39,822 nucleotides of DNA, taken from contig JACESF010000036.1 in NCBI GenBank assembly GCA_013911975.1, positions 1 through 39,822 on the forward strand. Reading direction: 5' to 3'. The position numbers and the translations under genes were made by a program. A model generated the notes under the pieces. It ran no database searches, had not been told where the DNA came from, and saw only the letters and a program-made list of their open reading frames with translations. Below, piece by piece: positions 8,004 through 15,929 of this stretch (position 1 is its first letter; every line of letters begins with the position of its first letter). The stretch comes from Hyphomicrobiales bacterium. Its GTDB lineage: Bacteria; Pseudomonadota; Alphaproteobacteria; Rhizobiales; Xanthobacteraceae.

Positions 8004-8900
8004 ATGAACATCCCCCTCGGAATCCTCCTCCAGCTTTGCGCGACCCTTGCCTTCGCCGGCATGCAGGCGCTCGTGCGCGGCGTCGCCGACGCGGTGCCCA
8101 GCGGCGAGGTGGTGTTCGCGCGCAGCGCCATCGGCATGGTGCCGCTGCTGGTCTGGCTCGCCTGGCGCGGGGAATTGCGCACCATCGCCACCCGGAACGT
8201 GGGCGGCCACATGGTGCGCGGCGGCGTGGGCGTGGTGTCCATGTGGCTCGGCTTCGTGGCGCTTTCCTTCATCCCCCTCGCCGAGGCCGTGGCGTTTTCC
8301 TACGTGACCCCGCTGGTGGCCGTGGTGCTCGCCGCCGTGCTGCTGCGCGAGAAGGTGCCGGCGCGGCGCTGGGTGGCGGTGGGGCTGGGCCTCGCGGGCA
8401 TCGTGCTCATGCTCATGCCGCTGTTCTCGGACCATGGCCTTGCGGCGGAGGGCGCCTTCATCGGCGTCGCCTGCGCGCTGGGCGGGGCGATCCTGGCGGG
8501 CTTCGCGGTGACGCAGGTGCGCCGCCTGACGCTGACCGAATCCACCGGCGCCATCGTCTTCTATTTCTCCCTGGTGGCGAGCCTTGCGAGCCTCGTCACC
8601 GTGCCCTGGTGGACTCTGCCGAGCCTGGAGGACGCCCTTGCCCTGGTGGCGCTGGGCCTGCTGGGCGGCCTCGGCCAGATTTTCCTGACCGCCGCCAACC
8701 GGGTGGCGCCTGCCTCCGTGGTGGCGCCGTTCAACTACGCGACCCTGCTGTGGGCGGTGCTGTTCGGCGCGATGTTCTTCCGCGAATGGCCCCATGCGCT
8801 GGTGTTCTGCGGGTCCGCCCTGGTGGTGGCCTCGGGCGCGGGCATCGCGCTGCGCGAACGGCAGGCGGAGCGCCGGGCGCGCTCGCGGATCGCGCCGTGA
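8004..8900 (+). CDS. EamA-family (DMT) transporter
   Basis: 298 residues with about ten hydrophobic segments in two homologous halves, the usual size and plan of drug/metabolite-transporter superfamily members (EamA, RhaT/RarD-like). The N-terminal helix (MNIPLGILLQLCATLAFAGM), the first-repeat stretch VAFSYVTPLVAVVLAAVLLR and the second-repeat stretch VVAPFNYATLLWAVLFGAMF are typical. Such proteins export metabolites or amino acids; the substrate is not predictable. The start at 8004 fits the family; the ribosome binding site is weak. The stop overlaps the GTG start of the first chromate-transporter half, so the three genes 8004-9999 are probably one operon. Confidence 0.87.
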   Translation: MNIPLGILLQLCATLAFAGMQALVRGVADAVPSGEVVFARSAIGMVPLLVWLAWRGELRTIATRNVGGHMVRGGVGVVSMWLGFVALSFIPLAEAVAFSYVTPLVAVVLAAVLLREKVPARRWVAVGLGLAGIVLMLMPLFSDHGLAAEGAFIGVACALGGAILAGFAVTQVRRLTLTESTGAIVFYFSLVASLASLVTVPWWTLPSLEDALALVALGLLGGLGQIFLTAANRVAPASVVAPFNYATLLWAVLFGAMFFREWPHALVFCGSALVVASGAGIALRERQAERRARSRIAP

Positions 8901-9475
8901 GCGCGGGGACGGGCTCTCCGTCCCCTTCCGGCGCGGGCCTTGCCGCCCCGCCCACCGTCGCTGCCCTGTTCCTCACCTTCCTGCGCATCGCCCTGTCCGG
9001 CTTCGGCGGGGCGCTGCCGTTCGCCCGGCGCGAGCTGGTGGAGCGGCACCAATGGCTCGGCCCCACCGAGTTCAACGACCTGCTCTCCATCTGCCAGCTC
9101 ATGCCGGGGCCGAACATCTGCAACATGTCCATCTGCCTCGGCTGGCGGTTCCGCCGCCTGCCCGGCGCGGTGGCCGCCTTCACCGGCCTCGTGGTGGCGC
9201 CCTGCCTGATCGGGCTGGCGCTGACCGCGCTCTATCTGCGCTACGGCCAGATCCCCATGATCTCGGGCGCCCTGCGCGGCATCTCCGCCGCCGCCATCGG
9301 CCTGTTCGTCGCCCTCGGGCTGAAGATGGCCCATGCGGAACGGCGCAGCCCGCATATCCTGGTGTTCGCCGCCATCGCCTTCCTGGCCGCCGGGCCGCTG
9401 GGCATCCCGCTTCTGGTGGTGATTCTCGGGCTCGCGCCCTTCTCCATCCTCGCGGCGTGGCGGTGGTCCCGATGA
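8897..9475 (+). CDS. Chromate transporter, single CHR domain, first half
   Basis: 192 residues starting at a GTG that overlaps the EamA stop (GTGA). It carries one CHR domain: FLRIALSGFGGALPFARREL and ICQLMPGPNICNMSICLGWR match the N-terminal CHR motif, followed by hydrophobic helices. Long-chain ChrA proteins fuse two such domains; here they are separate adjacent genes (short-chain type), and the products presumably form a heterodimer in the inner membrane. The family exports chromate; some members are thought to act on sulfate or other anions. The next half begins inside this gene's stop (ATGA), so expression is translationally coupled. Confidence 0.88.
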   Translation: MSAGTGSPSPSGAGLAAPPTVAALFLTFLRIALSGFGGALPFARRELVERHQWLGPTEFNDLLSICQLMPGPNICNMSICLGWRFRRLPGAVAAFTGLVVAPCLIGLALTALYLRYGQIPMISGALRGISAAAIGLFVALGLKMAHAERRSPHILVFAAIAFLAAGPLGIPLLVVILGLAPFSILAAWRWSR

Positions 9476-9999
9476 CCGGCCGCGACACGCTCACCGAGTT
9501 CACGCTCGCCGTCTCCTACATCTCGTTCCTGGCCATCGGCGGGGCGAACGCCGTCATCCCCGAGCTGCACCGCCTGTCGGTGGACAGCGGCTGGATGAGC
9601 GACGGGCGGTTCGCGGACCTGTTCGCCATCGCCCAGGTGACGCCGGGGCCGAACGTGATCCTGGTGACGCTCATCGGCTGGTATGTGGCGGGCGTCTACG
9701 GGGCGGTGATCGGCACGGTGCTCATGTGCGTGCCCACCGGGGCGGCGGCCTGCGTCGTGGCGAGCCTGTCCACGCGGTTTGCCCATTCCAGGGTGCGCAC
9801 CGCCATCCAGCGCGGGCTTGCGGCGCTCACCGTCGGGGTGGTGCTGGCCAGCGCCTATATCCTCATGGGCGCCACGGAAAGCTCGCTCGCGGGCTATCTG
9901 CTCACGGGCGCGGCGGCGCTGGGCATGCTGGTGCTGCGGTCGAGCCCGCTCTATTTCCTGCTGGCGGGCGGCCTGTGCGGGGCGCTCGGCTTCGTGTGA
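9472..9999 (+). CDS. Chromate transporter, single CHR domain, second half
   Basis: 175 residues starting at an ATG overlapping the preceding stop. The CHR motif is visible as ISFLAIGGANAVIPELHRLS and AIAQVTPGPNVILVTLIGWY, with further membrane helices. It is the C-terminal-type partner of the previous gene: its glycine-alanine-asparagine motif differs from the FGG motif of the first half, as expected for the two non-identical halves of ChrA. The pair is predicted to work as one anion efflux system; chromate is the family substrate but has not been shown here. It ends nine bases before the convergent Lrp-like gene. Confidence 0.88.
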   Translation: MTGRDTLTEFTLAVSYISFLAIGGANAVIPELHRLSVDSGWMSDGRFADLFAIAQVTPGPNVILVTLIGWYVAGVYGAVIGTVLMCVPTGAAACVVASLSTRFAHSRVRTAIQRGLAALTVGVVLASAYILMGATESSLAGYLLTGAAALGMLVLRSSPLYFLLAGGLCGALGFV

Positions 10000-10008
10000 G
10001 GCGGCGCC

Positions 10009-10245
10009 TCAGAAGGCCTTGAAGGTGATGATGGTGCGGGTGTCTTGGATGCCCGCGATCACCTGGACCTTCTCGTTCACGAAATGGCCGATGTCCGTGC
10101 CCTCGGCCACGTAGAACTTCACCAGCAGGTCGAAATCACCGGCGGTGGAATAGATCTCGGAGGCGATCTCCGCATCGGCGATGGCGTTGGCCACCTCGTA
10201 GGAGCGGCCGAGTTGGCACTTGATCTGCATGAAGAAGGGGATCAC
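10009..10245 (-). CDS. Stand-alone Lrp/AsnC ligand-binding (RAM) domain
   Basis: 78 residues making up only the effector-binding alpha-beta sandwich of Lrp/AsnC regulators: IKCQLGRSYEVANAIAD, YSTAGDFDLLVKFY and VQVIAGIQDTRTIITF follow the family pattern. The DNA-binding helix-turn-helix is absent. Such lone RAM proteins bind amino acids or small ligands and can form octamers, or mix with full Lrp proteins; function is not established. The start is a GTG at 10245 with GGAGG five bases upstream, better supported than the internal ATG at residue 6. It faces thiD divergently and the chromate transporter convergently. Confidence 0.85.
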   Translation of the reverse strand: MIPFFMQIKCQLGRSYEVANAIADAEIASEIYSTAGDFDLLVKFYVAEGTDIGHFVNEKVQVIAGIQDTRTIITFKAF

Positions 10246-10362
10246 CGGCGCCTCCGCGATTGCCGGGCGGCAAGGACCGCCCCGGGCGCGCGCAAGGTGG
10301 ACAAAACCCGCGACGCTTTCAAGGCCGCGCGCGATGGTCGTTTCGCACGGCGGCGTGCCTCT

Positions 10363-10375
10363 CGCATCCGATGCG
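10363..10375. promoter_or_regulatory. Short palindrome upstream of thiD
   Basis: CGCATC and GATGCG are inverted around one base, just before an AT-rich patch (ATATTAGATGAA) in the divergent region between the Lrp-like gene and thiD. This could be an operator next to a -10 region. Short palindromes are frequent in GC-rich DNA, so support is weak. No TPP riboswitch was recognised in this region. Confidence 0.22.
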
Positions 10376-10481
10376 CGGTCATATTAGATGAAGGGACGAA
10401 TCTCCGTTCCCCGCGCCCGGCATCATGCCGCGCTCCCCCGCCGCGTTCCCCCGCTGCGTTCCCCTGCCGCCGGAGCCCGCA

Positions 10482-11294
10482 TTGACCCGACCCGCCATTC
10501 CCATCGCCGTGACCATCGCCGGTTCCGATTCCGGCGGCGGCGCCGGCATCCAGGCCGATCTGAAGGCCTTCTCCGCGCTCGGCTGCTTCGGCGCTAGCGT
10601 CATCACCGCGCTCACCGCCCAGAACACGCTGGGCGTCACCGCCATCCACGACGTGCCGCCGGACTTCATCGCCGCCCAGATGGACGCGGTGTTCGACGAT
10701 CTCGACGTGCGCGCCGTGAAGATCGGCATGCTCTCCCGCCCGCCCGCCATCCTCGCGGTGGCCGAGGGCCTCGCGCGGTGGCCCGGCGCGCCCGTGGTTC
10801 TGGACCCGGTGATGGTGGCGGCCTCCGGCGCGCGACTGCTGGAGGATGCGGCGGTGGAGACCCTGACCCGCGCGCTTCTGCCGCGCGCGGACCTCATCAC
10901 ACCCAACCTGCCGGAGGCGGCGGCGCTGCTGGGGGCGGAGGCGGCGCGCAGCGAGGCGCAGATGCAGGAGCAGGGGCGGCGGCTCATGGACCTCGGCGCC
11001 CGCGCCGTCCTCATGAAGGGCGGCCACGGCGAGGGGCCGGAGAGCGTGGACCTGCTGGTGACGGGCGAGGGCGTGACGCGCTTCCCGGCGCCGCGCGCGG
11101 CCACCCGCAACACCCACGGCACCGGCTGTACCCTCTCCTCCGCCATCGCGGCGGGGCTCGCCCACGGCTTCACGCTGGAGGAGGCGGTGGCCAAGGCGAA
11201 GCGCTACATCACCGGCGCCATCGCCGCCGCCGACGAGCTGAAGGTGGGACGCGGCCATGGCCCGGTCCACCATTTCTTCGACCTGTGGGGGTGA
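10482..11294 (+). CDS. thiD: Hydroxymethylpyrimidine/phosphomethylpyrimidine kinase
   Basis: 270 residues from a TTG at 10482; the family length is about 265. It phosphorylates 4-amino-5-hydroxymethyl-2-methylpyrimidine and its monophosphate in thiamine synthesis, in the cytoplasm. Diagnostic stretches are [20 protein letters not shown] at the N-terminus, [21 protein letters not shown], and the anion-hole/catalytic loop [20 protein letters not shown] near the C-terminus. An in-frame ATG at 10425 would add 19 residues unlike the family. The TTG has GGAG six bases upstream and begins at the conserved region, so it is preferred. No other thiamine gene is nearby. An XRE-cupin regulator follows after 83 nt. 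Confidence 0.93.
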   Translation: MTRPAIPIAVTIAGSDSGGGAGIQADLKAFSALGCFGASVITALTAQNTLGVTAIHDVPPDFIAAQMDAVFDDLDVRAVKIGMLSRPPAILAVAEGLARWPGAPVVLDPVMVAASGARLLEDAAVETLTRALLPRADLITPNLPEAAALLGAEAARSEAQMQEQGRRLMDLGARAVLMKGGHGEGPESVDLLVTGEGVTRFPAPRAATRNTHGTGCTLSSAIAAGLAHGFTLEEAVAKAKRYITGAIAAADELKVGRGHGPVHHFFDLWG

Positions 11295-11348
11295 GGCACG
11301 CGGGGATTGCTTTGGTGCGCCGCGCAAATCCGCTATCGTACGGAACGG

Positions 11349-11362
11349 CGAACGTACGTTCG
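11349..11362. promoter_or_regulatory. Perfect palindrome, possible autoregulatory operator
   Basis: CGAACGTACGTTCG is a perfect 14-bp palindrome ending 15 nt before the ATG of the XRE-cupin regulator and just before its Shine-Dalgarno AAGGAAG. A dimeric helix-turn-helix protein binding here would block transcription or translation of its own gene. Negative autoregulation is common in this family; binding is an inference. Confidence 0.45.
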
Positions 11363-11377
11363 GAAAAAGGAAGCGGA

Positions 11378-11992
11378 ATGTCGCGGGAACGGTCAGGCGA
11401 GCGCAATCTGGAGCAGGGCGCGCAGGTCATCACCGGACAGTTGGGCAAGACCATCCAGCGCCTTCGGAAAGCCTACAATCTCTCGCTTTCGGAGCTGTCC
11501 GAGCAGTCCGGCGTCGCGAAGTCCATCATCAGCCAGATCGAGCGCAACGAGACCAATCCCACGCTCGCCACGGTCTGGCGCCTGTCCCAGGCGCTGGACA
11601 TGTCGGTGGAACGCGTGCTCGCCTCCTCGGACGACGGGCCGTTCGTGGAGAAGCTCTCCCGCGCCGACACGCCGCTCCTCGTCTCGGAGGACGGCCTGTG
11701 CCGCCTCTCCATCATCGGCTGGATCAAGACGGTGGAGTGGCTGCAATATTACGACTTCCGCGCCGACCCGGGCGGGGAACTGGAATCCGACGGCCACCAG
11801 CGCGGCGCCATCGAGTGCCTGAGCGTGCTGGACGGTGCGCTTGAAGTGGACGTGGCGGGCGCGGTGGAGACCGTGAAGGCGGGCGAGACGCTGCGCTATC
11901 GCTGCGACCGGCGCCATGTTGTCCGCAACGTGGGCGACGTGCCCGCCCATGCGTTCATGGTCTGCATGATGAAGGCGGCGGTGCTGGACTGA
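11378..11992 (+). CDS. XRE-family regulator with C-terminal cupin domain
   Basis: 204 residues. Residues of about 21-80 form a Cro/C1-type helix-turn-helix (LGKTIQRLRKAYNLSLSELS, then GVAKSIISQIERNETNPTLA), and the rest is a small cupin barrel (HQRGAIECLSVLDGALEV, then GETLRYRCDRRHVVRNVGDV). Members of this HTH-cupin class sense small metabolites and control nearby catabolic or transport genes, often repressing themselves. The ATG at 11378 is behind AAGGAAG, and the perfect palindrome at 11349-11362 is a candidate own operator. The gene stands between thiD and a gene-free repeat region, so its target outside itself is not apparent. Confidence 0.88.
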   Translation: MSRERSGERNLEQGAQVITGQLGKTIQRLRKAYNLSLSELSEQSGVAKSIISQIERNETNPTLATVWRLSQALDMSVERVLASSDDGPFVEKLSRADTPLLVSEDGLCRLSIIGWIKTVEWLQYYDFRADPGGELESDGHQRGAIECLSVLDGALEVDVAGAVETVKAGETLRYRCDRRHVVRNVGDVPAHAFMVCMMKAAVLD

Positions 11993-12106
11993 CCCGCCCC
12001 ACCTGACGCCCGCCAGAACCCGGATTCGGTTCGAGGGCCGGGCGAAGTGGCCGCGGGCCGGCATCAGGCCGGATTGCCATCCAAGCTCCCTATCGCCCTC
12101 ACCGCC

Positions 12107-12201
12107 GTCATGGCCGGGCTTGTCCCGGCCATCCACGGGGCTCCGCTGGGTGCGGACGAGCGGGACGGCGTGGATGCCCGGGGCGAGCCCGGGCATGACG
12201 G
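12107..12201. repeat. Dispersed palindromic repeat, copy 1
   Basis: The element begins GTCATGGCCGGGCTTGTCC and ends GAGCCCGGGCATGACGG. Each end holds its own 9-bp hairpin (ATGGCCGGG/CCCGGCCAT with loop CTTGT; ATGCCCGGG/CCCGGGCAT with loop GCGAG). The two ends are also inverted copies of each other, with about four mismatches in 32. Elements of this look are scattered through many alphaproteobacterial genomes. Confidence 0.8.
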
Positions 12202-12302
12202 TTGTGAAGAATGGAGACTGCTGCGCTTGTGAATGGCGAGCCACTCTCCGGCGGACGCGTTCCGACGCTTCGCCGCACGTCGCGGCATTGCTCGGCACCG
12301 CT

Positions 12303-12397
12303 GTCATGGCCGGGCTTGTCGCGGCCATCCACGGGGCTCCGCTGGGTGCGGACGAACGGGACGGCGTGGATGCCCGGGACGAGCCCGGGCATGACGG
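12303..12397. repeat. Dispersed palindromic repeat, copy 2
   Basis: This copy is nearly identical to the one at 12107 and in the same orientation. Differences include GTCGCGGCC in place of GTCCCGGCC, GACGAACGGG in place of GACGAGCGGG, and GGGACGAGC in place of GGGGCGAGC. The first change breaks one base pair of the left hairpin. Confidence 0.8.
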
Positions 12398-12428
12398 GTG
12401 TGGAGACGGTGGGATGGGCTCCGACGCC

Positions 12429-15089
12429 TCAATATACGTCGCGGCAATAGCGGCGGTCGGCGGCCATGCGGTCCAGCATGTCCCGGCCCACGATCTCCGC
12501 CAGAGCCTGGTCCACGGCGGGCGCCATGCCGTTGAGACTGCCGCACACATAGAGCGCAGCGCCCTCCCGCGCCCAGGCGGCGATGTCGTCCGAGGCGGCG
12601 CGCACCACGTCCTGCACATGGATGCGCTCCGCCTGGTCGCGGGAGAAGGCGAAGTCGAGGCGCGCGAGGCCGCCGGACGCATGCCACGCGGTGATCTCGT
12701 CCCGGAAGTAGAAGTCCACCGAGCGGTTGCGCTCGCCGAAGATCAGCCAGTTGCGGTCGTGCCCCGCATGGATGCGGGCCTTGAGATGGGCGCGCAGCCC
12801 GGCAAGCCCGGTGCCGTTGCCGATGAGGATCAGCGGGCGGTCGTCGGCGGGGCCGTGGAAGGCCGGATTGGCGCGCAGCCGCGCCTCCACGTCGCCGCCC
12901 TCGGCGAGATGGGAGGTGAGCCAGCCGGAACCGAGGCCGAGCTGGCCGTCCGGCGTGCGGGTCTGGCGTACGAGGATCTCCACCCGCCCGTCGGCGGGGA
13001 TGGAGGCGATGGAATATTCGCGCGCGGGCAGGGGAATGAGCCCCTGGGCGATGGCCTCGGGCGTGCCCTCCAGCACCGGCGGCAGGATGGAACGCGACAA
13101 CCACGCGCCCAGCGGCTCGATGCGGCCGTCCCGCGTCACCGGGGTGTCCGCCGCCAGTCCGGCGGCGGAGAGGCGCGCGGCCACGGCATCGGGCGCGTTG
13201 CGCGGGCGCACCTCCAGCACGTCGCCCGCCTGCCACGCGCGCGGCGCGGCCGGGGTGAGCGCCAGATGGAAGGTGGGCAGGCCGACGCTGCCGGGATTGA
13301 GATGGCGGCGCAGAACCAGGGTCCAGGGCTCGAAGGCGGGGGCGGGCGGCGTCGCGAGGGGCGCGTCGACGGGCTTGCCGGCGATCTCGCCCAGGCGCGC
13401 CTGCCATTGCCGGAGCGCAGCTCCGTCCTCCTTGTCCATCTCGATGCGCTCGAACAGCGGCGTCGCGCCGCTGGCGCGCAGCCAGTCGTCCAGGGCCCGG
13501 CCGAAGCCGCAGAACTGGCCATAGGCGCGGTCGCCGAGGGCCAGCACGCCGTAATCGAGTTGCGCCAGCCCGTCCGCCGCGCCGGCCATGCGGCGGGCGA
13601 AGGCGCGGGCCTGGTCGGGCGGCTCGCCCTCGCCGAAGGTGGACACCACGAACAGCGCCTTCCGCGCCGCGCCGAACGCCTCCGGCCCGAGGGAGGAGAG
13701 GGACGCCACCTTCACCGGCAGCCCGCCCGCCTGGAGCGCGCCCGCGCTCTGCCACGCAAGGCGCTCGGCGGTGCCGCTCTGGCTGGCGAACGCGATGAGG
13801 AGCGGCGCATCCCCCGCCGGCAGAGGGGCGAGGCCGCGGGCGGCGGCGCGCACGAGCCGCTTCTTCTTGCGCCGGTCCAGATAGAGCAGCCACCCCGTGA
13901 CGGTGAACAGCGGCATGAGCAGGCTCGCCACCATCATGAGGATCAGGCCGGGAAGGCCGAAATAGCTGCCGGCATGCAGCACGAAGATGCTGGCCATGAG
14001 CTTCTGGCCGAAGGGCAGGGCATCGTAGCGCCGGTGCTCGCGCACCGCGCCGGAGGCGTCCAGCACCAGGGTGTTGTTGGCCCGCTCATGGGCGGGGTCG
14101 GGGGTCTGGTAGGAAATGGTGAGGGTCTGTGCATTGCCCTGGGGCAGGCGCAGCGTGGCGACGGAATAGCCGCCGCTCTCCTTCAGGAACACCGGCCAGA
14201 GCTTGGCGATGTCCAGCGGGGCGCGCGGCGCACCACCGCCACCCGGACCCCCGCCGCCCAGGCCGCGCTGCGGCTGTCCGCCTTGCGCGGGCGCTCCCGC
14301 CTGTGCCTGGGGCGCGCCGCCCTGGGGTTGCTGGCCCTGTCCTTGCGCGCCCTGCGCCGGAGGGCGCTGCTGGCCCGGGCCGCCGGGGCCCATCTGCTGG
14401 GGGCGGGGCGTGCCGGTGAGGTCGAACAGCGCGCCGCGATACCAGTCGTAGGACCAATAGAGGCCCGTCAGAGAGGCCAGCAGGTAGAAGGGCAGCACCC
14501 AGGTTCCGATGACCGAATGCAGTTCCCAGAACAGGGCGCGGCCGCGCCGGGAGAGGTCGATGGGGAGCCAGCTCTTCCAGTCGCTCCAGCGCCGGGGCCA
14601 GCGCAGATAGAGGCCGGACAGCGAGAGCACGATGAGCGCGACGGTGGAGGCGCCCACGATCTGCTTGCCCACGTCGCCGGACGCCAGCCAGCGGTGGATC
14701 TGCATGGTGGTGCGGAAGAAGTCCTGCCCCTTGATGTCACCCAGGAAGGCCCCGTCATAGGGGCTCACATAGCGTGTCTCGCCGCGCGGGCCGCCCGGCC
14801 CGCCGGGCAGGGGCGCGAGGGTGACGCGGGCGGAGGTTGCGGGGTCGGCGGAGACGGTGACGGCGGTGATGGTGCGGCCCGGCGCGTTGGCGCGGATCTT
14901 TTCCAGCAGGGCAGCCGGCTCCAGCGGGCCGCCCGGCTGGGGCGCCACATGCATCACCCCGGGATTGATCGCGGACAGGATGTCGTCCTCGAAGGACAGC
15001 ATGCCGCCCGTGACCCCCACCACCGCCAGCACGATGCCGGCCGTGATGCCGAGGAACCAATGAATCTGGAACCAAACCGCCTTCAACAT
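12429..15089 (-). CDS. PepSY membrane domain fused to flavodoxin and NADPH reductase
   Basis: 886 residues. Helix 1 (11-30) and further helices near 145-160, 195-212 and 378-404 form a PepSY-associated membrane unit. Then follow a flavodoxin domain from about 430 (FASQSGTAE at 434-442, FGEGEPPDQA) and a sulfite-reductase-type FAD/NADPH module (REYSIAS at 690-696, GNGTGLAG at 758-765, aromatic C-terminal Tyr886). This is the plan of proteins that pass NADPH electrons across the inner membrane, thought to reduce siderophore-bound or other periplasmic iron. Residues 227-291 form an unusual Pro/Gln/Gly-rich insert between helices. The DUF4198 gene ends 14 nt upstream, indicating one operon. The ATG at 15089 starts the conserved MLKAVWFQIHWFLG; an upstream extension is unlike the family. 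No TonB receptor is seen nearby. Confidence 0.88.
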   Translation of the reverse strand: MLKAVWFQIHWFLGITAGIVLAVVGVTGGMLSFEDDILSAINPGVMHVAPQPGGPLEPAALLEKIRANAPGRTITAVTVSADPATSARVTLAPLPGGPGGPRGETRYVSPYDGAFLGDIKGQDFFRTTMQIHRWLASGDVGKQIVGASTVALIVLSLSGLYLRWPRRWSDWKSWLPIDLSRRGRALFWELHSVIGTWVLPFYLLASLTGLYWSYDWYRGALFDLTGTPRPQQMGPGGPGQQRPPAQGAQGQGQQPQGGAPQAQAGAPAQGGQPQRGLGGGGPGGGGAPRAPLDIAKLWPVFLKESGGYSVATLRLPQGNAQTLTISYQTPDPAHERANNTLVLDASGAVREHRRYDALPFGQKLMASIFVLHAGSYFGLPGLILMMVASLLMPLFTVTGWLLYLDRRKKKRLVRAAARGLAPLPAGDAPLLIAFASQSGTAERLAWQSAGALQAGGLPVKVASLSSLGPEAFGAARKALFVVSTFGEGEPPDQARAFARRMAGAADGLAQLDYGVLALGDRAYGQFCGFGRALDDWLRASGATPLFERIEMDKEDGAALRQWQARLGEIAGKPVDAPLATPPAPAFEPWTLVLRRHLNPGSVGLPTFHLALTPAAPRAWQAGDVLEVRPRNAPDAVAARLSAAGLAADTPVTRDGRIEPLGAWLSRSILPPVLEGTPEAIAQGLIPLPAREYSIASIPADGRVEILVRQTRTPDGQLGLGSGWLTSHLAEGGDVEARLRANPAFHGPADDRPLILIGNGTGLAGLRAHLKARIHAGHDRNWLIFGERNRSVDFYFRDEITAWHASGGLARLDFAFSRDQAERIHVQDVVRAASDDIAAWAREGAALYVCGSLNGMAPAVDQALAEIVGRDMLDRMAADRRYCRDVY

Positions 15090-15103
15090 CGTGCCGCCGA
15101 ACC

Positions 15104-15859
15104 TTACTTCACCAGGAAAACGAGATTGGAATTGGCGCTGTAGCGCTTGTGGGCCGGGCCGTCCTCGGCCTGGGCGTGGGACACCTTCACCACCCACAGG
15201 CCCGGCGCGGTGATCTTCACGTGGGCCGGGCCGTCCTTCTCGCCGATGGCTGTCGTCGCGAACGTGCCCTCGCGGGTGGAGAAGCCGTCATGGGTGGCGA
15301 ACACGCGCACCGGCAGGGGCTTGCCGTCGAACAGCACCTGGACCGGCAGTTCGTCGCCCGCCTTGAGCTCGGCCGGGTTGGCGAGGGGAACGAGCTCCAG
15401 CCGGTCGCCCGAGAGGGTCCCGAACCCGGCCGCGCCGGGGGCGAGATTCACCAGCGCCTTGGAGGTGCTTTCCGAGAGGGTGGCAGGCTCGGGCGGGCGG
15501 CCCGCCTCCTCGCGCGCCGGGCGGGTGCGCGAGATCTTGGCCACCACCAGGGCGGGCCCGGCGGCCGGGGCGCTGCCCGCCAGGGCTTTGGCGGCGGCGT
15601 CGGGCGCCACGGCGATGGGGCTCTTCTGGCCGCCTTCCACCGCCTGGACGGTGACGGTCTCCGGCTTCAGCACCACGTCGCCGGTGAAGAAGACTTCGGT
15701 GAGCAGAACCTCCACCGGCACCTTGCCGTCCGCCGTCGCGCCGGGCTTCACCACGAGGTCATGGGCGAAGGCGGGCGCGCCGAGAAGCAAGGCGAGGCCG
15801 GCAAGCGGAAGCGCGCGGCGCAGGGCTGCACGGGGGAAGCTAGGGACTGAGTGCGGCAT
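15104..15859 (-). CDS. DUF4198 periplasmic protein
   Basis: 251 residues with a clear signal peptide (RRALPLAGLALLLGAPAFA, then mature HDLVVKPG). DUF4198 proteins are periplasmic beta-sandwich proteins, usually met beside metal-uptake genes (nickel, cobalt, iron); an exposed N-terminal histidine after cleavage is frequent and could bind metal. The visible family stretch is ELPVQVLFDGKPLPVRVFAT followed by HVKITAPGLWVVKVSH. It lies just upstream of, and presumably in one operon with, the PepSY-flavoprotein reductase, which supports a metal-related role. ATG at 15859 has GAGG upstream; a longer frame to 15931 lacks support. An AT-rich promoter-like patch with a Fur-like sequence lies about 105-118 nt upstream. 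Confidence 0.85.
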   Translation of the reverse strand: MPHSVPSFPRAALRRALPLAGLALLLGAPAFAHDLVVKPGATADGKVPVEVLLTEVFFTGDVVLKPETVTVQAVEGGQKSPIAVAPDAAAKALAGSAPAAGPALVVAKISRTRPAREEAGRPPEPATLSESTSKALVNLAPGAAGFGTLSGDRLELVPLANPAELKAGDELPVQVLFDGKPLPVRVFATHDGFSTREGTFATTAIGEKDGPAHVKITAPGLWVVKVSHAQAEDGPAHKRYSANSNLVFLVK

Positions 15860-15929
15860 GTGGCCCTCGCGCTGAGGCGGCGGCCGCAAGCAGGAGCCTC
15901 GGCCAAGCAAAGTGCCACATATCAACCGC

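Larger units (their letters stand above)
11993..12428. other. 436-bp gene-free region between convergent genes
   Basis: The stretch between the convergent XRE-cupin and PepSY-reductase genes contains no credible gene. It holds two same-orientation copies of a 95-bp palindromic repeat (12107-12201 and 12303-12397) separated by about 100 nt. Open frames on both strands here are translations of the repeat and overlap it exactly. The hairpins may act as two-way transcription or mRNA-end barriers. Confidence 0.6.

Noticed and set aside
10246..10481. TPP riboswitch upstream of thiD
   Set aside because: The conserved CTGAGA and TGATCTGG-type cores of the THI element were not found.
12064..12450. 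Short open frames on both strands translating to PGLVPGIHAV- or GRDKPGHD-like peptides
   Set aside because: They coincide exactly with the two palindromic repeats; such peptides are the usual spurious translations of this repeat family.
12120..15143. A 1007-codon open frame on the plus strand
   Set aside because: It lies opposite the PepSY-flavoprotein and has low-complexity Ala/Gly/Arg/His content with no domain; it is an artefact of high third-position GC in the true gene.
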